Assembly: GCA_947568835.1 (NCBI GenBank)
Contig: OX387604.1
Span: forward strand, 22,969,076-23,033,075
Origin: Protonemura montana
Lineage: Eukaryota > Arthropoda > Insecta > Plecoptera > Nemouridae
Direction: 5' to 3'
DNA length: 64,000 bases
Below the pieces are notes generated by a model. That model saw only the letters and a program-made list of their open reading frames with translations. It made no database searches and was not told the origin of the DNA. A program made the position numbers and the translations under genes. Shown piece after piece: positions 24,903 through 37,137 of this stretch; positions within the stretch are counted from its first letter, which is position 1; the number at the start of each line of letters is the position of its first letter.

Positions 24903-25316
24903 TGTCCAGTTCTGTTTGGGAGAGAGGTTGGAGGGATGAAAGTTGAGCAACACTGCGCTGAGTCAGGTATTGGATGGGTGACCATCATACACATGGCCAG
25001 TTCTGCTCGGGAGAGAGGTTGGAGGGATGAAAGTTAGTACAGCAACTTCATTCGCCTTGCTTATCAACCTCTTGACGGTATGGATTTATGGAGGAATCCT
25101 GTTGTTCGCGTTGTACCGTCCTTCGGAAGGGACGTTTAGCTGGTGGTCCCCTTGGTGCTATTCGACAGGAGTAGGCTACGTGAGTACCGTGTTAACCCTA
25201 ATTCCTTTTAGGTTGGGTTAGTTTCATCATCATCCTTATCATCATCCACTCATTCACTGACGCCATTAGACCAGTCACCAAAACAGTGCGTCGCTAAACC
25301 CCAATAACTAAATCAA
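24903..25316 (+). repeat. 5S-SINE with a rearranged head
   Basis: The CCAGTTCTG...GGGAGAGAGGTTGGAGGGATGAAAGTT segment occurs twice, at about 24907 and 24979. The box A part of the 5S-like head is lost, while AACACTGCGCTGAGTCAGGT and TTGGATGGGTGACC remain between the copies. Body and tail (GACCAGTCACC, ACAGTGCGTCGCTAAAC) follow in normal order. An internal duplication of about 72 bp best explains the head. Confidence 0.8.
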
Positions 25317-26497
25317 ATGTCTAGTTTTTGGGGTTTTCAGTTTTAGTATATTTTTTGAAACATTAAATTGACAAAACAACATGATACGCCTACAATCCCA
25401 AGAACCTATCGAGACTCAAGTTTTCCTCTAGACAAATAGAAATCATTGACTTGTATCTTTTTTTGCTGGATACTGATATTCAAGACTTCGAGTTTGATCG
25501 AGTTTTCCCCGGGAAAACAGCTCCAAGCTCCAGCACCTGCTCTTCGGCTCAAAGTGTTCCAGTACTGATATCCAGGAAGCGCTGTTCTCACCTCCCCGGG
25601 CTGTTTTGATATCACTAAGACTGTTTGCCAGCCCCTTTGTATATGCTGGGGTGCACACACATATTCGTTATGTTCATTTTACACCCATTTGTTTTGATTT
25701 AGGTGCAGCTGGGCCATCAGAGCAGGCGCAAAGAAAGGGTGATGGAAAGATATATCATTAATACATCATTATATAAATATTACATGTTTATACATTACAT
25801 TACATACATTACATTACATACATAACATGTATATAATATAACATGTATAAACCTGAAATATGGACCAATAAAAGCCAATTTCACACGTTTTTCATTCAGT
25901 TTTGGAGATTTGAAAAAGAATTTGACGTTCTGATCCCGTTTACCGTGTGAATAGCCTTCATTCACTGCCGAAAAGATAAATTCAAGAAATCGTTCACCTT
26001 GCAGTGGTCAAAAACCAAACAAATGATTGCATCTGCACACTCTTTTGACAAAATTATTTCTATTTCACGTATGAAGATCGCAAATAAATGCGTTGGCACT
26101 CAATTTCTTCAATAACTTCGATACGCATGCATGAAAAGTATTACTGAGATGCTGCGTGTCAGTAAAAGGCAAGTTTTGCATCAATTAAAAATCAAATTGG
26201 ATCAAATGGCTCTTATTCATCTTGCCAGCCAAAATGCAAACATAATTTTTAATATTTCACCAATTAAACGCTCTCAAATCGCCGTGAAAGTGTTGTAAAG
26301 AAATGTACACCTGAATTATGAACCAATATAACCCAATTTTACACGTTTATAACCAAATTTCGCAATTTCTATAAAGGCTTACACTGTCAATAACACATAC
26401 ATCACAGACAGATACGAACTAAAAAGTTGAAAATCGTAAGTTCAGGATTTTATATAAGGATAATATGGAAAACAACTATAAGATCGTCATATAAGCC
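25317..26497. other. Non-genic DNA
   Basis: Contains a TACATTACATAC tract at about 25790-25850. Two diverged copies of a segment with ACCAATA...CAATTT...ACACGTTT lie at about 25862 and 26322. Nothing coding was recognised. Confidence 0.4.
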
Positions 26498-26700
26498 AGT
26501 GTTGTTATGACGGTCATGCTCCGTTTTGATTGACTTTTGGCCCTAAAGAGGAGCTTGATCAACGTTTTGTCGACGTTGGTACCGGCAGTCCTGAAGATGT
26601 CCTGAAGATGTCCTGAAGATATCCTAAAGGCGCCAACGTTGACTAAACGTTGACCAAGGTTCTTGTTACGACAAAAAGTCAATCCTAACATTGCGGCTCT
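26498..26700. repeat. Inverted-repeat element with internal TCCTGAAGATG triplication
   Basis: The arm TTGATTGACTTTTG...GATCAACGTTTTGTCGACGT is matched in reverse by AACGTTGACTAAACGTTGAC...GACAAAAAGTCAATCC. Between the arms are three tandem TCCTGAAGATG units. It is likely a fold-back MITE. No coding content. Confidence 0.55.
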
Positions 26701-27889
26701 GAATCCACCTTATCATTCCATATATTTACAAGATTTCGTATTTTTAAATTTTGTGATGATTTCAAATATTTTCCCGCTATCGATCAGTTTAAAACAATGA
26801 TTTAGCTCTTGAGTGCCTCTCCACACCGTTCCGAGCTCGGTCGGCGTTGAGTTTTTCTCTCGCCGTCGGATTTTGCTCGGTTGCGTGGAGCGTAGACGTG
26901 CCAGCACCTTGGCGTTAGAGAACACCTTTAGTACGCGCTAGTTCACCTCTGCTGGGCAATCCGTAGAGAGAGAAGTTGCTAAACCGTGACTCGAGGAATG
27001 GAAGTACTAACCGATTCTACATACATTTATGTATTGATTTATTTTCATGTGTACCGTTCCTTACAAAGTCATGATTGGTCTCAAATACCGACTTGATTAT
27101 GTAATGTGATTTACTACCTGCATCGATACCCTGCCGCCCTACAAGGTAAGGTTTATGATGATAACTTAAATTTTCTAATCAAATTACCATCTCTAAAATG
27201 AAAAATACGTATGGTTTGATACTTAAAAATTCAGTTTCCTAAAAAATTTCGTCAACTTCATCTAAATTTATTTAAAATTTCCACACCAGAGAGAAGAAAA
27301 AGTGAATTAGACTGTTATTTGAAGCCCTGTGCCTGTTAGCCCTGTGCTCTGAAATCCCTGTGCCCTGAGATGCCTGTAAACCTCGAAAACCGCGTAAAAT
27401 TACCCTATTAAAAAAAACTTTTGGGTTCACAATATGTAGTGAGAAACCGTAAATGGCAATCATATTTACTGCACGTGGTCTGTCAAAAATTATCTTTCCA
27501 CTAACTTCATTAAAAGCCTGTAATTTTCGACGCAAGGGTTCGTTTGAAAAGTGTTACAACGTGCTTGTAACGGCTTACTCAAATCTAAATGACACATAAA
27601 CGCGACAATCACGTGATTTTCACACAAATTGCATTAGCATGCTCATTTAGGTGTGGTCAACGGCAACAACTCGATTATCGAGTCTGTTTGTAAATTACAG
27701 CTGTCAACGTCAACCATAGGTGCCAGTGAATTGTATTTCGAATTATTAGAATGGAAAGTAGCGTATCGATTTTTCTCTCCAAACAATTGTAGCCCTCCAC
27801 GAAGATCAGCTTCGACCCTGGATCTGTACTGCAACTTCCTCCTTGTCTCACGAGTTTGCAGAAACGCTCCAAGTAGGAACTCATACTAA
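26701..27889. other. Non-genic DNA
   Basis: AT-rich DNA with a degenerate GCCCTGTG repeat at about 27325-27365. No gene was recognised. Confidence 0.35.
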
Positions 27890-28120
27890 TGTTGATTGAT
27901 TGAATATTGGGGTTAAACACTGTTTTAACAACTGGCCTTGAGACACTGGTCTTATGGCGTCGGTTAATAGGTGGGTGACGATGAGGGCGTTGAACCTTAT
28001 CGATGAAAAACCAGTAACGGCATGTAGCCTACTCCTGTCGAAGAGCACCAATGGGACCATCGGCTTAAGATCTTTTTCTTGGGCGGTACAATGCGAACAA
28101 CAGATTCCTCCACAAATCCA
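27890..28120 (-). repeat. 5S-SINE 3' portion
   Basis: On the minus strand the tail TTAAACCCCAATATTCAATC and the body words TCTTCGACAGGAGTAGGCTA and TGGATTTGTGGAGGAATC are in order. The 5S-like head is missing, so it is truncated at the 5' side. Confidence 0.8.
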
Positions 28121-28924
28121 AGCAAGGCTTGTGAAGTGTTTTTTCTAACTGCAATCACTCCAACCTTAAAATTAGTCATAACTTATAAGTATCATGGAAG
28201 TATGATGATCATCGATTACCAAACCATTACCCGATCCAGACAAGAGTTCACTTCGGTGATCGCACCACGGACCTTTAACTGCAAGATCCTAACATGATTT
28301 AACAACGGCCAATAATTACGCATTTCCGGTTTGGTTGCGAGGCGGCCATATTCCTTGTTTTGGGCACTCATAGTGCACTCATTTCGCAATTAAAACTCGC
28401 TCTTTATCGTTGTTTATGGTTTTTGATACAAGGAACATGGATGAAATCTACGCTCAATCAATCTGCTTTCGTGTTCTTTGTAGAAAAAGTAAAAGTTCCT
28501 GAGACTATAACATCTGTTTCCTAAAAATTTTCTTCTACAATGTGCCCCGAGGTTCTTTTCCGAGTCATCTCCTACTCCTCCTTTCATTGCCGTCTTTTAG
28601 GCGAAAAACGCGAAGGGAATGACGATCCCAGAATGTGCCCAAAACAACGAAAGTAAAATAAAAAAACAACCCATGATATCAATTTCCTATCCACTACTAA
28701 AACCTGGATAACCAAACATTGAGCTTTTGTTGACTCACAATCATTTTTTTGAACGCCAGAATTGTGTACCAAACATCGTTTGTTTTGCTAAAAGTTTTCA
28801 ATTCGATGGTTAATTTCATTAGCGAAAAGGACAAAAAGTACACAACAAAACAAGCTTTTGGCTATTCCAGGAATTTGCACAACACCAGCAATAGCAGAAG
28901 TTTAAATGAATGGAATACTGAATA
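28121..28924. other. Non-genic DNA
   Basis: Contains GAGGCGGCCATATTCC at about 28338, which resembles a YY1-type promoter word, but no transcript start or exon can be tied to it. Confidence 0.3.
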
Positions 28925-29210
28925 GGGTCCAACTGGCTCGCTGAGCGCTAGCCGGGCTGCGGGGTGATGATTTGCATTGGCAGGGATGGCACTTGATTGG
29001 CATTTGAGCGATGTGCCAGGCCGTCCTTCTAATTATCCCACTCATGCCTCAGGCAGGCGAGCTAGATCACGTGACTACACATCCATGCACCAACCTGCCA
29101 TGGTCCAAATTGACGGCAGAGAGAAGGAGACCCTTTTCCATAATTTCCCCCTCACACGGTGGCACCATGATGGCACAGAGGTACGGGTAGGGTGGGGTAC
29201 ATCTGTTTGA
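28925..29210. promoter_or_regulatory. Candidate regulatory island (non-repetitive, GC-richer)
   Basis: A complex, non-tandem stretch inside the repeat desert. It contains ATTTGCAT (octamer word, about 28971), CTAATTATCC (homeodomain-like), CACGTGAC (E-box, about 29068), several TTGGCA/TGCCA half-sites and CAT-rich symmetric words. A 77-codon open frame overlaps, but it has no exon borders. I infer a possible enhancer or conserved non-coding element from composition only. Confidence 0.25.
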
Positions 29211-30504
29211 GAGACATATAGACACATATATGTATACTACGTACGATAATACGAAATTCTGGTCAGGAAAATCGAATATTGAAATATAAATTCAGAACTT
29301 TTTTGAGAGGAAAAGTGCTTTTTGACAAATGCAACTTTATTGAGCTGGTATTTCCATGGTGATTACTTATAGTTAAATGGGGTTCTATGCAATTGCCGAT
29401 ATATATTGCCGCATATTGATATATTCTGTGATATTCATTCTATGATATTGCCGGCATGATATCTTCCAATTATTTGCATTTCCTTGGGTATTACGATTTC
29501 TGAACAACTTCACTGCTAGCTAGGTCTTTAATAAAAAGTCTGAGAGCTGAATTAAAACGGACTCTGCAATACGATCGTCGGTCCCCAATACGTCTTGGTA
29601 TGCAGCGGCACTTTGGGAGGTAGGAGCCAGGAATGTTTTGAATTTCACTGCGCCCTAGCATCGGCCATAGCATGGGCCATAGCATGGGCCATAGCAAAGC
29701 CAGAGCGACTGGGAAGAAGGGTGCTAGATCGACAGCTTACACCTTGCAACTTCTCTTTGAAACTTTGTTACCAGTAAAGTAATCCACTCCTTCCTCGTTC
29801 GTTGGTTCAAGCAGTTCGTAATAGCAGATTTTCTGGTACCTTTAAAGATGATTAAAGCAATGTATTTGCTAAGAATCGTTGAAACGAGCAGGAAACAGAA
29901 AAAAAAATCGTTTGGTCATTCGATTGTGAACACATACAGAACACGTTCAAGAGTCTCGTCTGGACTAAATCCCAGTTTACACGGAAATCGTTCTCTTTGA
30001 TGGAATGCCGTGACATATTAGTTTTGGCTGTCATCGTATGGCACCATTTTATTTTTACAGAACTAAGACACGGCAAACTTTCTGATACCTATGAACAATT
30101 AACAGGATCGTTTCGGCGGGTGGATAAAAAGGGGAGAGGCAAGATGTACCGACACAAAGCCTGCACTCCTCTTCGCCTTGAAAACGTGTCTCGTGGCGAC
30201 TTTCGTCGCTCTGAATACTGGGTCGACTAATGAGAAAATTTTTATCCAATTTGAGTCAAGCTCTGGATGGATCTTTATCGTATAAAATAAGGAAAATTCA
30301 AACTTACGTATTAAGCTTACTCATGCATACTTCACTCGGAATCGTGCTTCGTTCCCTGAAGATTCTTCGCAAATATATTTGATGAGGCTTCCTGTCACTT
30401 GAATACAAAATGAGGGTGTGCTAGAGTGATGGCAAAAACTGGCAGACAGGGGGTTACCAGCATGCCAGGAGTCAGGAATGGGTTCGGAAGAGGACATGAT
30501 ATAA
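29211..30504. other. Non-genic DNA
   Basis: A small GGCCATAGCAT repeat at about 29652-29695 is the only structure noticed. No exon-like frames. Confidence 0.4.
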
Positions 30505-30612
30505 CTGAATAGGGCGGGAAAGGGCGGTTGGGCGGGATAGGGCGGGATAGGGCGGGATATGGTGGGATATGGCGGAATAGAGTGAGATAGGGCGGGATAG
30601 GGCAGGATATAG
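30505..30612. repeat. 10-bp repeat (GGCGGGATAG)n
   Basis: About ten decamers of GGCGGGATAG with drift (TGGTGGGATA, AGTGAGATAG). Confidence 0.85.
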
Positions 30613-30964
30613 AGAATGTTACGATCGCCTGTGACTAAGCCAGGGTAACGTCTATCTCAGCAATTTGTAATGAGTGTGCGGTCGGTACATGGCCTTCACG
30701 TTGATAGTCAGTGACACGTGTGAAGATTAGAGAGCGATTGATGAGTAGAATGGTAGTGCTCAGTGGTGCCCCGTGGTGCCCCGTGGTGCCCAGATGAACG
30801 GGGGCTTGTGCAGCTTTAGTGGTCTATAACTGACACTCGGAAAAGCGTGCATAATTTTAGTGTGCCAGATTTTCACCACTTATAACGCTCCGGCTCGGCC
30901 TTGAACAAATATCACTCTTGAGACCGATTAAAAGAACAGCTCTTAAAAAAACAGTTCTGTGAGA
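30613..30964. other. Spacer between two arrays
   Basis: Unique sequence with three GTGGTGCCC repeats near 30760-30790. Nothing else seen. Confidence 0.4.
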
Positions 30965-32258
30965 AGCGGCGTTGAGGCGTTGAGGCGCTCAGACGCTCAG
31001 GCGTTGAGGCGCTCAGGCGTTGAGGCGCTCAGGCGTTGAGGCGCTCAGGCGTTGAGGCGCTCAGGCGCTGAGGCGCTCAGGCGTTGAGGCGCTCAGGCGC
31101 TGAGGCGCTCAGGCGTTGAGGCGCTCAGGCGTTGAGGCGCTGTGACGCTGAGGCGCTGTGACGCTGAGGCGCTGAGGCGCTCAGGCGTTGAGGCGCTCAG
31201 GCGTTGAGGCGCTCAGGCGTTGAGGCGCTCAGGCGCTGAGGCGTTGAGGCGCTCAGGCGCTGAGGCGTTGAGGCGCTGTGACGCTGAGGCGCTGTGACGC
31301 TGAGGCGCTCAGGCGTTGAGGCGTTGAGGCGCTCAGGCGTTGAGGCGCTGAGGCGTTGAGGCGCTGAGGCGTTGAGGCGTTGAGGCGTTGAGGCGTTGAG
31401 GCGTTGAGGCGCTCAGGCGTTGAGGCGCTGAGGCGTTGAGGCGCTGAGGCGTTGAGGCGCTGAGGCGTTGAGGCGCTGAGGCGTTGAGGCGCTGAGGCGT
31501 TGAGGCGCTCAGGCGCTGAGGCGTTGAGGCGCTGAGGCGTTGAGGAGTTGAGGCGCTGAGGCGTAAAGGCACTGAGGCGCTGAGGCGCTCAGCCGTTGAG
31601 GCGTTGAGGCGCTGAGGCGTTGAGGCGCTGAGGCGTTAAGGCGCTGAGGCGCTCAGGCGTTGAGGCGTTGAGGCGCTGAGGCGTTGAGGCGTTGAGGCGT
31701 TGAGGCGTTGAGGAGTTGAGGCGCTGAGGCGTTGAGGCGCTCAGGCGTTGAGGCGCTCAGGCGTTGAGGCGTTGAGGCGCTCAGGCGTTGAGGCGCTGAG
31801 GCGTTGAGGCGTTGAGGCGCTCAGGCGTTGAGGCGCTGAGGCGTTGAGGCGCTGAGGCGTTAAGGCGTTGAGGCGTTGAGGCGTTAAGGCGCTGAGGCGT
31901 TGAGGCGTTAAGGCGTTGAGGCGCTGAGGAGTTAAGGCGCTGAGGCGTTGAGGCGTTAAGGCGTTGAGGCGTTAAGGCGTTGAGGCGTTGAGGCGCTCAG
32001 GCGTTGAGGCGCTCAGGCGTTGAGGCGCTCAGGCGTTGAGGCGTTAAGGCGCTGAGGCGTTGAGGCGTTAAGGCGTTGAGGCGCTGAGGAGTTAAGGCGC
32101 TGAGGCGTTGAGGCGCTCAGGCGTTGAGGCGCTGAGGCGTTAAGGCGTTGAGGCGTTGAGGCGTTGAGGCGTTGAGGCGCTGAGGCGTTGAGGCGCTGAG
32201 GCTTTGAGGCGCTGAGGCGCTGAGGCGTTGAGGCGCTGAGGCGCTGAGGCGCTGAGTC
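30965..32258. repeat. 8-bp minisatellite (GAGGCGYT)n, about 160 copies
   Basis: Octamers GGCGTTGA, GGCGCTGA and GGCGCTCA alternate, with rarer GGCGTTAA and GGAGTTGA. Three units make 24 bp, which reads as an 8-residue repeat on the minus strand; not a gene. Short palindromic GGCGCTCAGGCG-like contexts may form hairpins. A TGTGACGC variant is confined to about 31140-31305, showing local spread. Confidence 0.97.
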
Positions 32259-32849
32259 GCTACGAAAAAGGGAACTGTTCAAGAACCGGCAAGAAAAAGT
32301 GCGTCATATTTCGCAATTCAACTCGAAATTATCGCAGCTAGAAAAAATTAGTCGCAACTGACAATTATTGTTTTCAAATCTGTTGGCAAAAAAATATACA
32401 AAACTGGATTTCCTTAAAAAAAAAACTGAAAAAATGCATTTTGAAACTTAGTTCCTCAACTCTAGAGACGCTACTGACGGTCAAACGATATCTCTGCTCT
32501 GTACCAACTTCAGGCAAAGTTAGTAATTAATTCGACATTTACAAAACGTGCATGTTCTTGTAATTATTCTACATTCCACTCTTATACGTTCGTTCAGTTG
32601 ATGCGATCAATATTATGCCCCTTTTGAGGGAGGGATGGAAGAGGGGGGGGGGGGGGCTTCTCGTCAATTTTTGACTTCAATCCGATTTCGCTTCTTGTTC
32701 AAGATTTCAGCAACGTTTGTGACACTCGACGTGCCGAAATCAGGTTCATCCATTTCACTTTCATGTTTGCCGACATTGAAATATAAATTTCAAAAACCTG
32801 GCTGAAGTACCTATTCTCTTACTTTTTTGTCTCACCGAGCATTGGTTCG
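32259..32849. other. Spacer with a 14-G run
   Basis: AT-rich sequence with a G14 homopolymer at 32643-32656. No gene was recognised. Confidence 0.5.
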
Positions 32850-34466
32850 TTGTCAGCACTTCGTTGTCAGCATTGCAATGACAGCACTGCGTTGTCAGCA
32901 TTGCACTGTCAGCATTGCATTGTCAGCACTTCATTGTCAGCATTGCAATGTCAGCATTGCGTTGTCAGCACTGAGTTGTCAGCATTGCAATGACAGCACT
33001 GCGTTGTCAGCATTGCATTGTCAGCATTGCATTGTCAGCACTTCATTGTCAGCATTGCATTGTCAGCATTGCATTGTCAGCACTTCATTGTCAGCATTGC
33101 ATTGTCAGCATTGCATTGTCAGCACTTCATTGTCAGCATTGCAATGTCAGCATTGAGTTGTCAGCACTGAGTTGTCAGCATTGCATTGTCAACATTGCAT
33201 TGTCAGCACTGCGTTGTCAGCATTGCAATGTCAGCATTTCAATGACAGCACTGCGTTGTCAGCATTGCGATGTCAGCATTGCGTTGTCAGCACTGCGTTG
33301 TCAGCATTGCGTTGTCAGCATTGCAATGTCAGCATTGCGTTGTCAGCATTGCATTATCAGCATTGCATTGTCAGCATTGCGTTGTCAGCACTGAGTTGTT
33401 AGCATTGCAATGTCAGCATTGCAATGTCAGCATTGCAATGTCAGCATTGCAATGTCAGCATTGCAATGTCAGCATTGCGTTGTCAGCATTGCATTGTCAG
33501 CATTGCGTTGTCAGCACTGAGTTGTTAGCATTGCAATGTCAGCATTGCGTTGTCAGCACTGAGTTGTCAGCATTGCAATGTCAGCATTGCGATGTCAGCA
33601 TTGCGTTGTCAGCACTGCGATGTCAGCATTGCGTTGTCAGCATTGCAATGTCAGCATTGCGTTGTCAGCACTGAGTTGTCAGCATTGCGTTGTCAGCATT
33701 GCATTGTCAGCATTGCGTTGTCAGCACTGAGTTGTCAGCATTGCAATGTCAGCATTGCGTTGTCAGCATTGCGTTGTCAGCACTGCGTTGTCAGCATTGC
33801 GTTGTCAGCATTGCGTTGTCAGCATTGCGTTGTCAGCACTGCATTGTCAGCATTGCGTTGTCAGCACTGCGTTGTCAGCATTGCAATGTCAGCATTGCGT
33901 TGTCAGCATTGCGTTGTCAGCATTGCGTTGTCAGCATTGCAATGTCAGCATTGCGTTGTCAGCATTGCGTTGTCAGCATTGCGTTGTCAGCATTGCAATG
34001 TCAGCATTGCGTTGTCAGCATTGCAATGTCAGCATTGCAATGTCCGCATTGCGTTGTCAGCATTGCGTTGTCAGCATTGCGTTGTCAGCACTGCATTGTC
34101 AGCATTGCGTTGTCAGCATTGCGTTGTCAGCATTGCAATGTCAGCATTGCGTTGTCAGCATTGCGTTGTCAGCATTGCAATGTCAGCATTGCGTTGTCAG
34201 CATTGCAATGTCAGCATTGCGTTGTCAGCATTGCGTTGTCAGCATTGCGTTGTCAGCATTGCGTTGTCAGCATTGCGTTGTCAGCATTGCAATGTCAGCA
34301 TTGCGTTGTCAGCACTGCGTTGTCAGCATTGCGTTGTCAGCATTGCGTTGTCAGCATTGCAATGTCAGCATTGCGTTGTCAGCATTGCGTTGTCAGCACT
34401 GCGTTGTCAGCATTGTGTTGTCAGCATTGCGTTGTCAGCATTGCGTTGTCAGCATTGCGTTGTCAT
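32850..34466. repeat. 14-bp minisatellite (TGTCAGCATTGCGT)n, about 115 copies
   Basis: The unit TGTCAGCATTGCGT varies mainly at GCGT/GCAA/GCAT/GAGT and at CATT/CACT. The variants are not evenly spread: GCATTG forms dominate before about 33200 and GCGTTG forms after about 33560. The 14-bp unit has no plus-strand stop in any frame, giving three overlapping long frames; these are not proteins. Confidence 0.97.
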
Positions 34467-35308
34467 GACCGAAACAGAAAAAAATGTCCTCACATCGTTT
34501 TCGTTGTAATTTCATTGAGAGGTGCTTTGCTTTGGGCGAAAAAAAATGGTGTTCCACTCTCAAGTAATTGAAACCCAGCTCAGAGTAAGATATGAATTCT
34601 CATTTCCCGGCTCGTGAAAAGATGAAAATTTAATGCAATATTGCACGAAGTTGCCTACCTTTGAGTTCGCCTATCTGCAGAAGCATTTTATATCTTATTA
34701 AATTTCAATAAGCATGGATGTAGTATTGTCATATGCTATCGCTGTTTGGCAAAACTCGTGTAGGTTGCATTGGTAAAACAGGTATAAGACAGCTAGGAGT
34801 ATGGAGCATGGATTGAAATCTATTATGTCGAAACAAACAGCGACTGTGAGAAGAGTTTTGAAAGTCTTGAAGTTTTGAAAGACGGTACTCAAAGATGAGG
34901 ATAGAGAAAAGGAATCTTTCGCGCGGCATTGCTAAGCTAGGATGTAGATTTGGTTCACTGGGGATTTCACCTGTGAGTGTTTGTTGCATTGTATTATATT
35001 CTAATGTAACGATCGTTCCGACTACCCAAAGGGTAATTAAGATCTTAACCAATGAATCTTAACCACTGGAACTAAACCACTGAGAGAACCAACTCTCACA
35101 ATGGGGTTTGCCGATCGTAACAATATATGCAAATGGTAAACACATCTTCCTCTTAATTAATACCAACCTGAGATTAGGGGTTCGATCCTTTGACCGCATT
35201 CATAGCAAGATAAGACAGTACGACTAACCTATAGAAATACGTGCATTGTATTATGCATACAGGATACTTGAAACATGATATTGACAGAGCAAGAACAATT
35301 AACGCTAA
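34467..35308. other. Spacer between arrays
   Basis: Unique AT-rich DNA; short AACCACTG words near 35055-35085. No gene was recognised. Confidence 0.4.
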
Positions 35309-36712
35309 TCACAAGCACAAGCACTAGCACTAGCACTAGCACTAGCACAAGCACTAGCACTAGCACAAACACTAGCACTAGCACTAGCACTAGCACTAGC
35401 ACAAACACTAGCACTAGCACTAGCACTAGCACAAGCACAAGCACTAGCACTAGCACTAGCACTAGCACAAGCACAAGCACAAGCACTAGCACTAGCACAA
35501 ACACTAGCACTAGCACTAGCACTAGCAATAGCACTAGCACTAGCACTAGCACTAGCACTAGCACAAGCACTAGCACTAGCACAAACACTAGCACTAGCAC
35601 TAGCACAAGCACTAGCACTAGCACCAGCACTAGCACTAGCACTAGCACTAGCACAAGCACTAGCACAAGCACTAGCACAAGCACAAGCACAAGCACAAGC
35701 ACAAGCACAAGCACTAGCACTAGCACTGGCACAAGCACAAGCACTAGCACAAACACTAGCACTAGCACAAACACTAGCACAAGTACTAGCACAATCACAA
35801 ACACTAGCACAAGCACTAGCACTAGCACAAGCACAAGCACAAGCACAAGCACAAGCACTAGCACTAGCACTAGCACTAGCACTAGCACTAGCACTAGCAC
35901 AAGCACAAGCACTAGCACAAACACTAGCACTAGCACTAGCACAAACACTAGCACAAGCACTAGCACAAGCACAAGCACAAGCACAAGCACAAGCACAAGC
36001 ACTAACACTAGCACAAGCACAAGCACAAGCACAAGCACAAACACTATCACTAGCACTAGCACTAGCACAAACACAAGCACAAGCACAAGCACAAGCACTA
36101 ACACTAGCACAAGCACAAGCACAAGCACAAGCACAAGCACCAGCACAAGCACTAGCACAAGCACTAGCACTAGCACAAACACTAGCACAGACACTAGCAC
36201 AATTACAAACACTAGCACAAGCACGAGCGCGAGCACAAATACTAGCACAAGCAGAAGCATAAGCACAAGTACAAGCATAAGCATAAGCATAAGCACAAGC
36301 ACAATCATAAGCACTAGCACAAGCACAGCACAAGCACTAGCACAAGCACTAGCACAAGCACAGCACAAACACTAGCACAAGCACTAGCACAAGCACAAAC
36401 ACTAACACAAGCACAAACACTAGCACAATCATAAGCACTAGCACAAGCACAAACACTAACACAAGCACAATCATAAGCACTAGCACAAGCACAAACACTG
36501 GCACAAGCACTAGCACAAGCACAAACACTAACACAAGCACAAACACTAGCACAATCATAAGCACTAGCACAAGCACAAACACTGGCACAAGCACTAGCAC
36601 AACCACAATCATAAGCACTAGCACAAGCACAAACACTAGCACAAGCACTAGCACAAGCACAAACACTAGCACAAGCACTAGCACAAGCACTAGCACTAGC
36701 ACAAGCACAACC
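35309..36712. repeat. 6-bp satellite (AGCACT/AGCACA)n, about 234 copies
   Basis: Two hexamers, ACTAGC and ACAAGC, are mixed in a non-random order, with rarer ACAAAC, ACTGGC and ATAAGC. After about 36330 the array changes to longer blocks such as ACAAACACTAGCACAAGC and CACAATCATAAGC. One plus frame reads Ser-Thr dipeptides and one minus frame Val-Leu dipeptides; both are artefacts. Confidence 0.97.
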
Positions 36713-37137
36713 GTATAGCTACATAGTGAATTGAAAGTAATTTGCTTATTTAACCACTGGTTAAAATTACAAATGAGATTGACATGAAACGAACGATGTT
36801 AAAACTGATTCCTTGCGGCTGTGCACTCACTCGCCTTTGAACGAAGAATAATATTACAATGCAAGCTGGGAAACCTAACCTAGAAACCTGCTTTTCAACT
36901 AGCACATTATTTTATATTTTGCAATTACCACTATTTCCTTACATAAAGCGCTCTTTTGAAGTGAAATTGAACCAAATACAGTATTAGCTATTGCACTGTT
37001 CCGTCTAGCATATTTACTGTTCACCGCTTTAACTTTATTAATATTTATTCAAATCATTTCAATGATGTTACATCTGATAAAAGTACTGTCCCTCAAGATG
37101 TAATACTCTACCGTATGTAAGCTAGCCCATAGCCTCG
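36713..37137. other. Spacer between arrays
   Basis: Unique AT-rich sequence. Nothing recognised. Confidence 0.4.

Noticed and set aside
28977-29210. 77-codon plus-strand frame
   Set aside because: No splice borders or known domain. The sequence is more easily viewed as a regulatory island.
32827-34571. Long plus-strand Cys/His-rich open frames (CQHC repeats resembling zinc ligands)
   Set aside because: Readings of the 14-bp minisatellite. The regular C-x2-C look is a by-product of the period, and all three frames are open.
35229-36375. 380-codon Val-Leu frame (looks like a membrane protein) and its opposite-strand Ser-Thr frame
   Set aside because: Hexamer satellite reading. No break between strands and no non-repeat domain.
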